23,491 nt of DNA from Anaerolineae bacterium (GTDB lineage: Bacteria > Chloroflexota > Anaerolineae > Anaerolineales > Anaerolineaceae). The position numbers and the translations under genes are program-made. The notes under the pieces are model-generated. The model was not told where the DNA came from, searched no databases, and was given only the letters and a program-made list of their open reading frames with translations. Below, piece after piece: positions 7,219 to 14,592 of the stretch. The DNA lies in NCBI GenBank assembly GCA_016213455.1, contig JACRAG010000369.1:1-23491 (forward strand). Direction: 5' to 3'. Position 1 is the stretch's first letter; every line of letters begins with the position of its first letter.

Positions 7219-7662
7219 ATGAATTCGTATAGCCATTGTGGGAAAGAGGATAACCGGGCGCAGGCTTCCGTAGAAGCGCTGCTTGTGCTGATGCTCCTCG
7301 CTTTGCTGGTTTTCGGCGGAGTCGAGCTCAGTCGGGGCGTAGCGGTACGCCAGGCGCTGGATAGTGGGTGCGGCGCGGCGGTGCGGGCCTTGTCGCTCGA
7401 CCCGGGGCAGTGGAGCTTTGCCGGGAACTTGATCCAACAGTCCGTTCAGCAAAACGTGATGGGAGCCGGGCCGGTGGTCAGTGTGCAGGTTTACGATAGC
7501 GCAAATACGCCCCGTAGTTCCGCCTGGCTGTCGGGAAGCCCATTTGGCACGGTCTTCATCCTTGAGGCCTCTGCTCCTTTTCAGGCTGACATTCCTTTCC
7601 TGCCGAATTCGCCCATGTCCATCCGCGTGCGTCATTGGGGAATTGTGGAGCGTTATCCATGA
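7219..7662 (+). CDS. tadE: TadE-like minor pilin
   Basis: A 147-residue TadE-type pseudopilin. A short N-terminal basic region is followed by RA|QASVEALLVLMLLALLVF (about 13-32), a prepilin-type site with Glu at +5 fused to a hydrophobic helix, and then by an extracytoplasmic domain of about 110 residues. The start codon lies inside a small hairpin (ggctat, 7215-7220; atagcc, 7229-7234), and no clear Shine-Dalgarno is visible upstream. Translation may thus be weak compared with the pilins just before it, fitting a minor component. Its stop overlaps the next start (ATGATG). Confidence 0.85.
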   Translation: MNSYSHCGKEDNRAQASVEALLVLMLLALLVFGGVELSRGVAVRQALDSGCGAAVRALSLDPGQWSFAGNLIQQSVQQNVMGAGPVVSVQVYDSANTPRSSAWLSGSPFGTVFILEASAPFQADIPFLPNSPMSIRVRHWGIVERYP

Positions 7663-8186
7663 TGGTTGCTAACCGAACTAAATCTGGGGTGATCTTTGAT
7701 CGGAAGGCTCAGTCTGCGGTGTGGGGTTTCCTGTTTATTTTGATCTTCATCGCATTATCAGCCGGTCTGGTCGACATCTTTCGCTTGTACGCCGCGCGCA
7801 ACTGGGCCTATTCAGTTGCTCAGGAAGCCGCCCTGGCCGGCATTTCCAAAGGGCGAGACTGGAATTCCGTCACCGCCTCCGGGATGCGCCTGGACGTCGC
7901 TGTCGCTCAATCTCAAGCGTCCGGCGTTGTGAATAATGCGATGAGCCAGCGCGGCGTCACCGGTTACACGATGGATGTGCGCGTACTGCCCGATCCAGCG
8001 GGAGGATCGATCGCGGGGTATCCTCCTAGACCCGTGAGGCTTGGATCCAGCCTGGGTGATTGGAGCAGCGATGAACCGGCCGTGGGAGTCTATCTGCGGG
8101 TTCCGGTGAAGTGGCTGTTGCTGGATGGTCTTAATCTTGCGGCGAAGTCGGTCAGCGTTTTCGCAGCGGCGGGAGTGGCGCAATGA
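7659..8186 (+). CDS. TadE/TadG-like pseudopilin
   Basis: A 175-residue protein with a basic leader (VANRTKSGVIFDRKA), a prepilin-like site A|QSAVWGF and a hydrophobic helix (about 21-40, FLFILIFIALSAGLVDIF). It continues ARNWAYSVAQEAALAGISKG, the region typical of TadE/TadG proteins (R..A...A..AALAG). The +5 position is Trp rather than Glu, as is common in TadG-like members. The remainder is a soluble domain. The ATG at 7659 overlaps the tadE stop; ATG 7662 is the adjacent alternative. Confidence 0.78.
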   Translation: MMVANRTKSGVIFDRKAQSAVWGFLFILIFIALSAGLVDIFRLYAARNWAYSVAQEAALAGISKGRDWNSVTASGMRLDVAVAQSQASGVVNNAMSQRGVTGYTMDVRVLPDPAGGSIAGYPPRPVRLGSSLGDWSSDEPAVGVYLRVPVKWLLLDGLNLAAKSVSVFAAAGVAQ

Positions 8187-10363
8187 GTTCAACAATGAAG
8201 AAACCGCATGTACTCTATCGGCCTTGGATGTATGCTCTTACGTTGGCGCTGGCTCTGCTCGCGCTAACCGTTCGTCCAGCCATATCGGCGATCTGGCCTG
8301 AGTATCTGAAAAACGGACGCACCTACGACCAGGAAACCGCTTATATCCAATGGACAGGTTCAGTAGGGTATGTCAGTCTGTTTCATCGGGACAGCACCTC
8401 GCTCCCGCCTTCGGAGGGTGGCGCAAGTTGTGGCGGTGGATGCACAGAAACCGTTACCCGAATCTACAACGGTGGATCCGTATCCGGCAATTTTACCTAC
8501 CTGAGAACCTTCAACGTGCAGGTTGCTTCCACCGGTGATCCCGCCGTAGGTACAGCCACCGTTCGGGCCTGTGGACAGGTCATCACCACGGTGAATCTCT
8601 ATTCGGCCGGAGCTAGTTCTGCGGGATTCAATAATTACCCGGTTCCAGCCTGGAACGTACCGACCTCAGGGGACTGCACGTGGTCGATCACTGCGTCCGG
8701 TGGATACGTGGATTTCCGAGCGGTAACCACCTCCTTCCGCACAACGCCGGCGCCGACTGTAGATCTGCGCGTGAACGGTACTAATGGACCTTTCAACACC
8801 TCTGCGCCAGGCGCATACTCGCTCGGTTGGACCAGCACGAACGCGGCCAGTTGTACTGCCGGCGGGAACTGGAGCGGGGTGCAGGCCACGAGCGGTGCCC
8901 AGGCTTATAGCAATATTTCCAGCGGCGTTTATACCTACTCTCTGACCTGCACCAATCCAAGCGGCAGTGCCAGTGACAGCGTCACCGTCAATGTGGCCGG
9001 CAATCCGACGGTCAGTGTCTCGGCTCCGGCAATATTGACAGCCCCGGCCAATTACACCGCCTCCTGGACCAGCACGAATGCGGTGTCTTGCTCCGGATCC
9101 AGCCGGTTTAGCGGCCTGACCGGGTTAACCGGTTCGCGGATCGAGTCGAACCTGGGCGCAGGTACGTACGTCTACACCGTGACCTGTGTCAATGCAGCGG
9201 GCGCGAGCGTATCGGATACCAAGCAGACGATTGTATACGCTGCGCCAGTGGTGGATGTGAAAGTGGATGGCTCCGATGGTCCGACCCTCACCCGCACCGG
9301 ACCTCTTTCCTATAGCGCCGGATGGACTTCCCAAAATTCAACCCAGTGTAACGGATCGGCGCGTTTGGCAGGCTATAGCGGCATCGCTGGCAATCGCACC
9401 GAGAGTAACGTTTCGCCTGGCGCTGTCTACGATTACACCGTGACCTGCCAGAACGCCGCCGGCGCGACTGCCAGTGACACCGTGCGCATGGTGGTGGTGG
9501 CTGCGCCGTTTGTGGACGTTAAGGTCAACGGCTCGGATGGTCCTCTCAACTTCACGGAACCGGCCGGTTATTCGCTGACCTGGTCGAGTTCCAATGCGGC
9601 CAGTTGTACGCCCCTTAATGACCTGACCGGGCCGATCGGCTTGAACGGCTCACGGATTTTTTCAAACGTGTTCCAAGGCGCTTACCGTTATGGCGTGCAA
9701 TGCACCAATTCAGCCGGGACATCTGCGGTAGATTTGGTGCAAGTGAATGTCAACCCTCTTCCGCCGATCGTGGATTTGAAAATCGAAGGAGGAGACGCCG
9801 CGATCACACGCGTAACACCGGCAAGCTACACGCTCAGTTGGAACAGCCAGTATGCTTCTTCCTGTTCGGTTTCCAGCACCAACGGCTCCTGGTCGGGTGC
9901 TGTGGGGTTCAACGGGAGTCAGGCGTTTACAAACGTTCCGGTGGGCTTCTACACATACACATTGACCTGTTCAAATATATCGGGCTCAACCAGCGACAGC
10001 GTATCGGCGACCGTGGTTGCTCCCCTGACAGGCACGATCTCTGTGACTTACCCAAAGCTTTTGCTCTTAGCGCGTAATCTGGGGCAGCCGGCGCAAACGT
10101 TATTTGGAAGCGTGTTGGGCGGTGTGGGGCCCTACACGGTGAGTGTCCATATCTTTTCACCCGGTGGAGTGGAAACGGTTCACACATTGAGCGTGACGAC
10201 CTGGACGCTGTCACCTTCCGACGCCGGAGATCTGGATTTGGGCACGACCGAAATTGGAACCTGGCGGGCCTGGGCGGACTTGCGGGATTCAGGCGGACGA
10301 ACCTTTCGTACAGGCAGCGCCACCTGGGACGTAGCCTGGTTTCCTGTGCATGGGCGGCCCTGA
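8183..10363 (+). CDS. secreted protein with five Cys-paired Ig-like repeats (candidate pilus-associated adhesin)
   Basis: A 726-residue secreted protein. The signal peptide covers about residues 1-36 (KKPHVLYRPW, then MYALTLALALLALTV, cleavage near AISA|IW). Residues 37-189 form an N-terminal Cys-containing domain. Five tandem repeats of about 85 residues follow (about 190-612), each with the pattern VDLKV.G.DGP, then W.S.NA.SC, then G..G.....SN, then Y.YT.TC.N..G. Each has one Cys in the SC and one in the TC position, suggesting a disulfide per domain. A different beta-rich C-terminal domain closes the protein (613-726). The ATG overlaps the previous stop; ATG at 8195 (KKPH) is an alternative start. 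An adhesive or tip role is inferred from domain type and operon position. Confidence 0.8.
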   Translation: MSSTMKKPHVLYRPWMYALTLALALLALTVRPAISAIWPEYLKNGRTYDQETAYIQWTGSVGYVSLFHRDSTSLPPSEGGASCGGGCTETVTRIYNGGSVSGNFTYLRTFNVQVASTGDPAVGTATVRACGQVITTVNLYSAGASSAGFNNYPVPAWNVPTSGDCTWSITASGGYVDFRAVTTSFRTTPAPTVDLRVNGTNGPFNTSAPGAYSLGWTSTNAASCTAGGNWSGVQATSGAQAYSNISSGVYTYSLTCTNPSGSASDSVTVNVAGNPTVSVSAPAILTAPANYTASWTSTNAVSCSGSSRFSGLTGLTGSRIESNLGAGTYVYTVTCVNAAGASVSDTKQTIVYAAPVVDVKVDGSDGPTLTRTGPLSYSAGWTSQNSTQCNGSARLAGYSGIAGNRTESNVSPGAVYDYTVTCQNAAGATASDTVRMVVVAAPFVDVKVNGSDGPLNFTEPAGYSLTWSSSNAASCTPLNDLTGPIGLNGSRIFSNVFQGAYRYGVQCTNSAGTSAVDLVQVNVNPLPPIVDLKIEGGDAAITRVTPASYTLSWNSQYASSCSVSSTNGSWSGAVGFNGSQAFTNVPVGFYTYTLTCSNISGSTSDSVSATVVAPLTGTISVTYPKLLLLARNLGQPAQTLFGSVLGGVGPYTVSVHIFSPGGVETVHTLSVTTWTLSPSDAGDLDLGTTEIGTWRAWADLRDSGGRTFRTGSATWDVAWFPVHGRP
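8750..10019 (+). repeat. five tandem Ig-like coding repeats
   Basis: Five units of about 240-260 bases, each encoding one Ig-like domain. Units begin near 8750 (APTVDL), 9002 (NPTVSV), 9242 (APVVDV), 9506 (APFVDV) and 9761 (LPPIVDL). The protein pattern repeats clearly, but the DNA has diverged, so recent expansion or contraction is not indicated. Confidence 0.75.
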
Positions 10364-11307
10364 TGAGACGAATCGGTTTGCTTTCTGTGTTTCTATTCTT
10401 TTTCTTGTGCGCCTCGATGCCGTATCAGGAGTCGACGCCTCGGAATGTGTGCGAGCAGGTCTATCAGATACGTGCTGATGCGGTTCCGGAATGGTTGCGC
10501 GTGGATGGAAATCCCCTTCATCTGGCGACCAGCCGGCGCTACGACCTGTTGGCAGGGAAGCTCCTGGCGCTTGGAATCGTGGAAGGCGCGAATTGCCCTG
10601 GGTCTGGGTTAAATCCGGATGGTTCCCCGAATGCCTGTGGGCTCGAGATAGCCCAACCGATGGTCAACACCTGGCAAAACCAATACGATCAGGCGATTCT
10701 CGCCAACTCCCTTGCCTCAGGCGTTTCAGGAAAAGTGTTGAAGGCGGTGATCGCAGTTGAATCTCAATTCTGGCCGGGTGCGGATTGGAATCGCGGGGAA
10801 ATTGGACTGGGGCAGATGACAGAGTTCGGCGCAGATCTCGTGCTAGTATGGCGCAGCGGCGTTTACCAGGCCGTCTGCCGGCAGGTTTTCGGAGACAACG
10901 GCTGTAAGGTGGGATATCTCTTCCAGGACGTACAGACGCAGCGGCTCTTACGCGGACAGCTGCTGCGGAACATCGACACCACCTGTCAGACCTGTGCATA
11001 CGGTTTAGATATCCGGAAAGGTGAACAGGCTGTGGCGGTATTGGCCGAATCGCTCAATGCCAGCTGCGCTCAGTCCGCGCGAACGATAGCGGTCGCAACC
11101 GGACATTCGCCAGCATCCCTTATGAGTTATGAGGACTTCTGGCGCTTTACTCTGGCGAATTATCACAGCGGATCGGGTTGCATGTACGCGGCGTTGCGCC
11201 AGAGTGGAAATCCGACCAACTGGCCGGGTATCGCCTCAGGGCTGCCGAAGGGATGCCTGAGTGGGTCGGCTTATATTCGCCGGATTGAAGAACAGATCAT
11301 TCCATAG
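10363..11307 (+). CDS. lytic-transglycosylase-like protein (SLT fold)
   Basis: A 314-residue exported protein with an N-terminal hydrophobic signal (RRIGLLSVFLFFFLCAS, about 2-18). Its core matches the SLT/lysozyme-like transglycosylase pattern: VLKAVIAVESQF (125-136), with Glu133 as candidate catalytic acid, followed by GEIGLGQMTEFGADL (145-159), equivalent to the G..GLMQ.. motif. Such enzymes cleave the glycan strand and make room in peptidoglycan for pili or secretion machines. Around a dozen cysteines, unusual for the family, suggest disulfides outside the cytoplasm. The ATG overlaps the previous stop (TGATG); the next gene starts 9 bases after its stop. Confidence 0.78.
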   Translation: MRRIGLLSVFLFFFLCASMPYQESTPRNVCEQVYQIRADAVPEWLRVDGNPLHLATSRRYDLLAGKLLALGIVEGANCPGSGLNPDGSPNACGLEIAQPMVNTWQNQYDQAILANSLASGVSGKVLKAVIAVESQFWPGADWNRGEIGLGQMTEFGADLVLVWRSGVYQAVCRQVFGDNGCKVGYLFQDVQTQRLLRGQLLRNIDTTCQTCAYGLDIRKGEQAVAVLAESLNASCAQSARTIAVATGHSPASLMSYEDFWRFTLANYHSGSGCMYAALRQSGNPTNWPGIASGLPKGCLSGSAYIRRIEEQIIP

Positions 11308-11316
11308 GAGTTGAGA

Positions 11317-11880
11317 ATGCAGATGTGGTTGGTTGTGCCGGTATTGACCTGGTTGGGTGTGATCAGCATTTTTGACCTGAGAAAACGCGAGATCCCGCAC
11401 AGCGCCTGGGTGATCATCCCGTTGGCTGCGGCCATGATTTACCGGTTGTTTGCGGGCGAATGGCAGTTGGTGATCCTGGCAGCTCTGGTAGCCCTGGTTA
11501 GCGAGCGCCAACGGTTGGCCGATTGGTCCAAGTTGCCATTGGAGGGGTGGAGCATATGGATTCCTCCCTTGGTCTTGCTGGTCTATTGGGGGCTGTTGGC
11601 GAACCCGATTGGGGCCCTGGCCATCGTAGGTTTCTGGCTTGCCTGGGAACTGCACGCCTGGGGTGGGGCAGACGCTGTGGCGTCGATCTCCCTGGCCTTA
11701 ATTTGGCCTGAATTATCCTTCGTGCTTTCCCTGTTAGGCGTTCACCTGGCAGCAGCGGTTGGTGCAACCGCTTATGCCTTGCTGCGCGAGCATCGCTGGC
11801 GGTTGCATTCTTTGCCCGGTCTGCCTTTATTGCTGGCTACGGTCATTACATTTCTGATCACTCATGGGGTTGCGGGATGA
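11317..11880 (+). CDS. prepilin peptidase A24 (CpaA/TadV-like), first copy
   Basis: A 187-residue polytopic aspartic protease of the A24 family, which removes leader peptides from Flp pilins and pseudopilins. It has the N-terminal DLRKREIPH (20-28), whose first Asp is one catalytic residue, and GGADAVASI near 116-124 as the second catalytic motif (family GxGD; here GGAD). There are about six membrane helices. It has no N-terminal methyltransferase domain, as is usual for CpaA/TadV types. AGGAG at 11306-11310 fits the ATG at 11317 better than the TTG at 11311. The stop overlaps the start of the second peptidase. Confidence 0.88.
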   Translation: MQMWLVVPVLTWLGVISIFDLRKREIPHSAWVIIPLAAAMIYRLFAGEWQLVILAALVALVSERQRLADWSKLPLEGWSIWIPPLVLLVYWGLLANPIGALAIVGFWLAWELHAWGGADAVASISLALIWPELSFVLSLLGVHLAAAVGATAYALLREHRWRLHSLPGLPLLLATVITFLITHGVAG

Positions 11881-12398
11881 TGGATTGGCTCTTATGGGTT
11901 TTATTACTTGTCTGGTTGTTCGTTTGCATGCTTTACGACCTGCGCTTTCGCAGGGTGCCGGGGCGAGTGACTCTCATTCCACTGTTTCTGGCTGGCATGT
12001 ACGCCTTGTCGAGAGGATGGTGGGTGCCCCCTCTATTGACGGCGGCATTGATTCACATCTCTGACTTTGAACCGAGGGAGAAGCGTTATGCATTTGCAGG
12101 TGTCGTTTCCGCATTCGCGGCGATATTTGAGCCGGCCACCGCCCTGACGGTGGCAATCCTGGTGTTGGTCTGGCTGTTGTGGGAGATCGGGGCGATGGGC
12201 GGCGCGGACGCGAAATTGCTGATGGTGATTGCCTTGCTCTACCCGCAGCCGTGGATTTTTCTATGGATCGCTTTAGTGGGAGGATTGCAAGGACTTATTG
12301 CCATCGCAATGCGCAAGAAAGAAGTTCCCTATATCGTGGCGATTTTCGCCGGGGCGTTCCTATTTTCAATTCAATCGGTTTTCTATCGGATTTCATGA
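11877..12398 (+). CDS. prepilin peptidase A24 (CpaA/TadV-like), second copy
   Basis: A 173-residue second A24-type membrane peptidase, diverged from the preceding copy. Its motifs are YDLRFRRVPG (20-29) and GAMGGADAKLLM (about 105-116), the latter closer to the family consensus G.GD.K than in copy 1. It has about six membrane helices. It starts with ATGATG overlapping the previous stop and ends 17 bases before a pilin gene. Two adjacent peptidases and two prepilin site types (Ala-1 and Gly-1) in the same operon suggest divided substrate use, but this is inference. Confidence 0.86.
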   Translation: MMDWLLWVLLLVWLFVCMLYDLRFRRVPGRVTLIPLFLAGMYALSRGWWVPPLLTAALIHISDFEPREKRYAFAGVVSAFAAIFEPATALTVAILVLVWLLWEIGAMGGADAKLLMVIALLYPQPWIFLWIALVGGLQGLIAIAMRKKEVPYIVAIFAGAFLFSIQSVFYRIS

Positions 12399-12415
12399 AC
12401 AAGGAGTTGTGTACT

Positions 12416-12562
12416 ATGCGTTTCCTACGGGATCATAAAGGGATCGAGTCGACCGAGGTTGCCTTGATCATCGCCGTTGTCGTGCTGGTGAGTTATGGCG
12501 CTTACCGGCTGTTGGGTAGCAATATCGCCGCGGTTGTGCAGGATATTGCCGGCCGGATCTGA
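12416..12562 (+). CDS. Flp-type pilin (Gly-1, Glu5 class)
   Basis: A 48-residue Flp-like pilin. Leader MRFLRDHKG, cleavage G|IESTEV with Glu at +5, then a hydrophobic helix (ALIIAVVVLVSYGAYRLLG) and a short tail. Its leader and cleavage site differ from the three pilins upstream, which all have Ala at -1. AAGGAG at 12401-12406 lies 9 bases before the ATG. A strong hairpin follows 9 bases after its stop. Confidence 0.82.
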   Translation: MRFLRDHKGIESTEVALIIAVVVLVSYGAYRLLGSNIAAVVQDIAGRI

Positions 12563-12571
12563 TCCTCGCGA

Positions 12572-12606
12572 TCGTTCTGCCGGTGTTTTTTCCACCGGCA
12601 GAACGA
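12572..12606 (+). promoter_or_regulatory. 14-bp perfect hairpin after the fourth pilin gene
   Basis: Arms tcgttctgccggtg (12572-12585) and caccggcagaacga (12593-12606) pair perfectly around the loop ttttttc. No U-tract follows; the next gene's AGGAGG lies about 10 bases downstream. The layout copies the hairpin at 7019-7051 (perfect stem of 13-14 bp, 7-base loop, pilin gene before it, ribosome binding site after it). A role in stabilising the pilin message or partly blocking read-through is likely. A classical terminator is less likely. Confidence 0.7.
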
Positions 12607-12631
12607 CCTCTTATAGGAGGTATACCAGCTT

Positions 12632-13036
12632 ATGTTACGGAATAAATCCGGAATGGAATTGTTAGAGGCCGCGATCACAACCCCGATTGCGATTCTGGTT
12701 ATGCTGGCCATTGTCAACCTGGGTATGGTGGTATATGCCCAACAAGCTGTACAGGCGGCTGCGCGCCATGGGGCACGGATGGGCAGTGTGGCTCAACAGT
12801 GCCCGGCCTGTTATGCAGCCAGCGCAGCGCAGTCATCGATTTCCGCGGCAGGGATTGTCGAAAATCCATCCGTCTCTGTGCTTGCGCCCGGTGGAAGCGC
12901 CGGCAGTATTCTCAAAATCCAGGTCAGTGGGACCGTGACGAATTTCCTGGCACCTTTGACTGGCCTATTCCCTGGTTTGCCTGGCGACACCTTCAGGGTG
13001 AGCGCCGATTCGACGTTTCGCCAGGAAGGGTGGTGA
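12632..13036 (+). CDS. TadE-like minor pilin
   Basis: A 134-residue TadE-type pseudopilin with the prepilin-like site SG|MELLEAAI (Glu at +5) and a hydrophobic helix (about 12-35). The typical TadE continuation follows: VVYAQQAVQAAARHGARMGS. The C-terminal extracytoplasmic domain contains one CPAC pair (CPAC at about 56-59), a possible disulfide. AGGAGG at 12616-12621 precedes the ATG. The stop overlaps a GTG of the next gene. Confidence 0.85.
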   Translation: MLRNKSGMELLEAAITTPIAILVMLAIVNLGMVVYAQQAVQAAARHGARMGSVAQQCPACYAASAAQSSISAAGIVENPSVSVLAPGGSAGSILKIQVSGTVTNFLAPLTGLFPGLPGDTFRVSADSTFRQEGW

Positions 13037-13038
13037 GC

Positions 13039-13470
13039 ATGAGAAGGGATCACCGCGGTTACTCGATGACCTTCTGGGCGGTGTTCATCGGATTTGTATT
13101 GATCCCAGCTCTGGCGATGGCTATTGAATTGGGGCGATATTTCTACGCTATTTCCGAGGTGGCAAAATCTGCGGACGCTGCGGCAGTGGCGGCGGCGGCA
13201 GAAATAAACCAAAGGACCTTTCAAGATAGCGGAGCCCTGGTGCCAACGGGGAAAACCTGGGAGAACGCGCAGTCTTACGTCAATCAGAACACTGTCGGGC
13301 TAGCTGCAAAGGGAGTGCATGCCTATGTTACCGGCATCCAGGTGAGTGGAAGCGAAAACATTGTACGAGTGTATGTGTCGGCGAATTTAACCATTTTATT
13401 TCCATCGATCGTTCCGAACGTGACTGTGACAGAAACCGGGATTGCGAAACTGCGGGCATTTACCCATTGA
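13039..13470 (+). CDS. TadG/TadE-like protein ending the pilus operon
   Basis: A 143-residue protein with a basic leader (MRRDHRG), G|YSMTFWAV and a hydrophobic helix (about 10-30). ELGRYFYAISEVAKSADAAAVAAAAE follows, the region characteristic of TadG/TadE-like Flp assembly proteins. It lacks Glu at +5. ATG 13039 is preferred with the purine-rich GGAAGGG at 13024-13030; GTG 13033 is also possible. It is shorter than full TadG proteins (no von Willebrand A domain). No terminator hairpin is visible behind it. Confidence 0.78.
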   Translation: MRRDHRGYSMTFWAVFIGFVLIPALAMAIELGRYFYAISEVAKSADAAAVAAAAEINQRTFQDSGALVPTGKTWENAQSYVNQNTVGLAAKGVHAYVTGIQVSGSENIVRVYVSANLTILFPSIVPNVTVTETGIAKLRAFTH

Positions 13471-13679
13471 ACTCCGAGGGCTATTATAAATACCACAAAA
13501 TATGTCCTAATAACGTATAATTTACCTGAAAGTAACATAATTGCTATAGGCTGTTATCCTGGTACAAGGAGGTGGTCAGATCAAAGCAATAGTAAAAATG
13601 GGAGGGAAATTTTACTAACCAGTGAATAATCTTTCATTGCTATGAACCCTTTTATCCTGTACGATAACAAGAGCAAAAA
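13471..13679. other. AT-rich gap after the pilus operon
   Basis: 209 bases with no credible gene. It is clearly richer in A+T than the operon. A TATAAT occurs at 13516-13521 inside aacgtataatt, an 11-mer also found in the candidate promoter near 15134-15144. No good -35 is placed for it, and no strong hairpin is seen. Confidence 0.5.
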
Positions 13680-14041
13680 ATGGATCTCAGGATTGTTGTG
13701 CGTGACGCCAAAGAATGTGATTTACCGGCGCTAGCAGCCATTAAAGGCGCCGGGAGTGAAGAAATCACCGCGACCGTCTGCGCGATGCTAAAAATTGCAG
13801 TTTCCGATATATGATCATGCAGATCGGGCAAGAAGTAGTTAGGTCTGCTTGTCTGGTGTTTCGTCGCCCGTCTTACTGGTCTGATGCGGGGGAGTTGGAA
13901 CTTACCGCAAATCGTGGACCTGCAAATACGGGAAGCATGGAGAGGACATGGATATGGAACTGCTTTCATTCGCGCGATAGAACAGATTGCTGCTCAAGAA
14001 ACAAAGCAAATTTATCTAAGGGCAGAACCATTGGACAATCC
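13680..14041 (+). pseudogene. GNAT acetyltransferase remnant (frame-broken, C-terminus missing)
   Basis: Coding similarity to a GNAT N-acetyltransferase, which would transfer an acetyl group from acetyl-CoA, is spread over two frames. Frame A gives MDLRIVVRDAKECDLPALAA from 13680. Near 13761-13770 the sense moves to another frame (HRDRLRDAKNCSFRYM, then GQEVVRSACLVFRRPSYW). Near 13888-13901 it returns to frame A with LPQIVDLQIREAWRGHGYGT, containing the acetyl-CoA motif RGHGYGT. Frame A alone has stops at 13812 and 13836. After EPLDNP (about 14041) the C-terminal part is missing, and the frame runs into an unrelated isoprenoid-synthase-like segment. Some of the shifts could be sequencing errors, but the chimeric junction supports real decay. 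Confidence 0.75.
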
Positions 14042-14462
14042 CAAAGACCTGGGCACCAAATGCGCGAACGCGCTGGCGCCTTTCATGCTCAGCCTGGAGC
14101 AGCTGGGGAAATCGGATTTGATCGAGGATTATTGGGAAGTTTTCTTGATGTTCGGCGCGGTAATTCAGATCATCGATGACTGGCAGGACCTGGAAGGCGA
14201 CCTTGCGATCGGTCACTATTCTTACCTGACCTTGCTCCCCGGCAAGCTGCCCGAACTGCGCGATCCTAAAAGAGCAGCCCGTATTCTCAAAGTGGATAGG
14301 TTACGCGTCTCGGTAACTTATGATGTAAGCCAGGATATGCTTTTTCAAGCCCGGGCGATCCTTTAGAAGATTTAGGACCAGTTCCTCGTCTGATTTGTAG
14401 ACATCACCGAACTGCGGCTAAAGGCTTATTTTAAGAAGGAATTGGGTTATCCAAACGGGTAA
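14042..14462 (+). pseudogene. class I isoprenoid-synthase-like C-terminal fragment (frame-broken)
   Basis: Joined in frame behind the GNAT remnant. APFMLSLEQLGK and then FGAVIQIIDDWQDLEGDLA (about 14155-14211) contain a DDxxD-type Asp-rich motif as in class I polyprenyl/isoprenoid synthases, which bind diphosphate through Mg2+. Frame A stops at 14364. The sense continues in another frame as LEDLGPVPRLICRH from 14363 and returns as VDITELRLKAYFKKELGYPN up to a stop at 14460-14462. The N-terminal half and the first Asp-rich motif are absent. It is thus a truncated, non-functional fragment. Family assignment rests on one motif and general pattern. Confidence 0.55.
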
Positions 14463-14592
14463 ATTTATCTCACAACTCAATTTCAGTTGAACAAATCGAT
14501 ACTTTTAGTTGCTGGGAACGACGAATGTTGGAGTTTGTAGGTTGATAAGTACCCAAGGATGAAGAACAAGACGGCAGCTAGACACTTTACTT
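14463..14592. other. short gap between remnants
   Basis: 130 bases without a gene or a clear signal, AT-rich, lying between the chimeric remnant (+) and the next fragment (-). Confidence 0.5.

Noticed and set aside
8750..10019. CRISPR or non-coding tandem repeat
   Set aside because: The repetition is at protein level with diverged DNA and unbroken reading frame; there are no identical repeats with spacers.
12572..12606. Intrinsic terminator
   Set aside because: The T-run is in the loop rather than after the stem, and the operon continues with AGGAGG and tadE.
13811..14179. Open frame of 122 codons read as an independent gene
   Set aside because: Its first third is the middle of the frame-shifted GNAT remnant. 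The rest is a Cys/Arg-rich shadow of the other frame.
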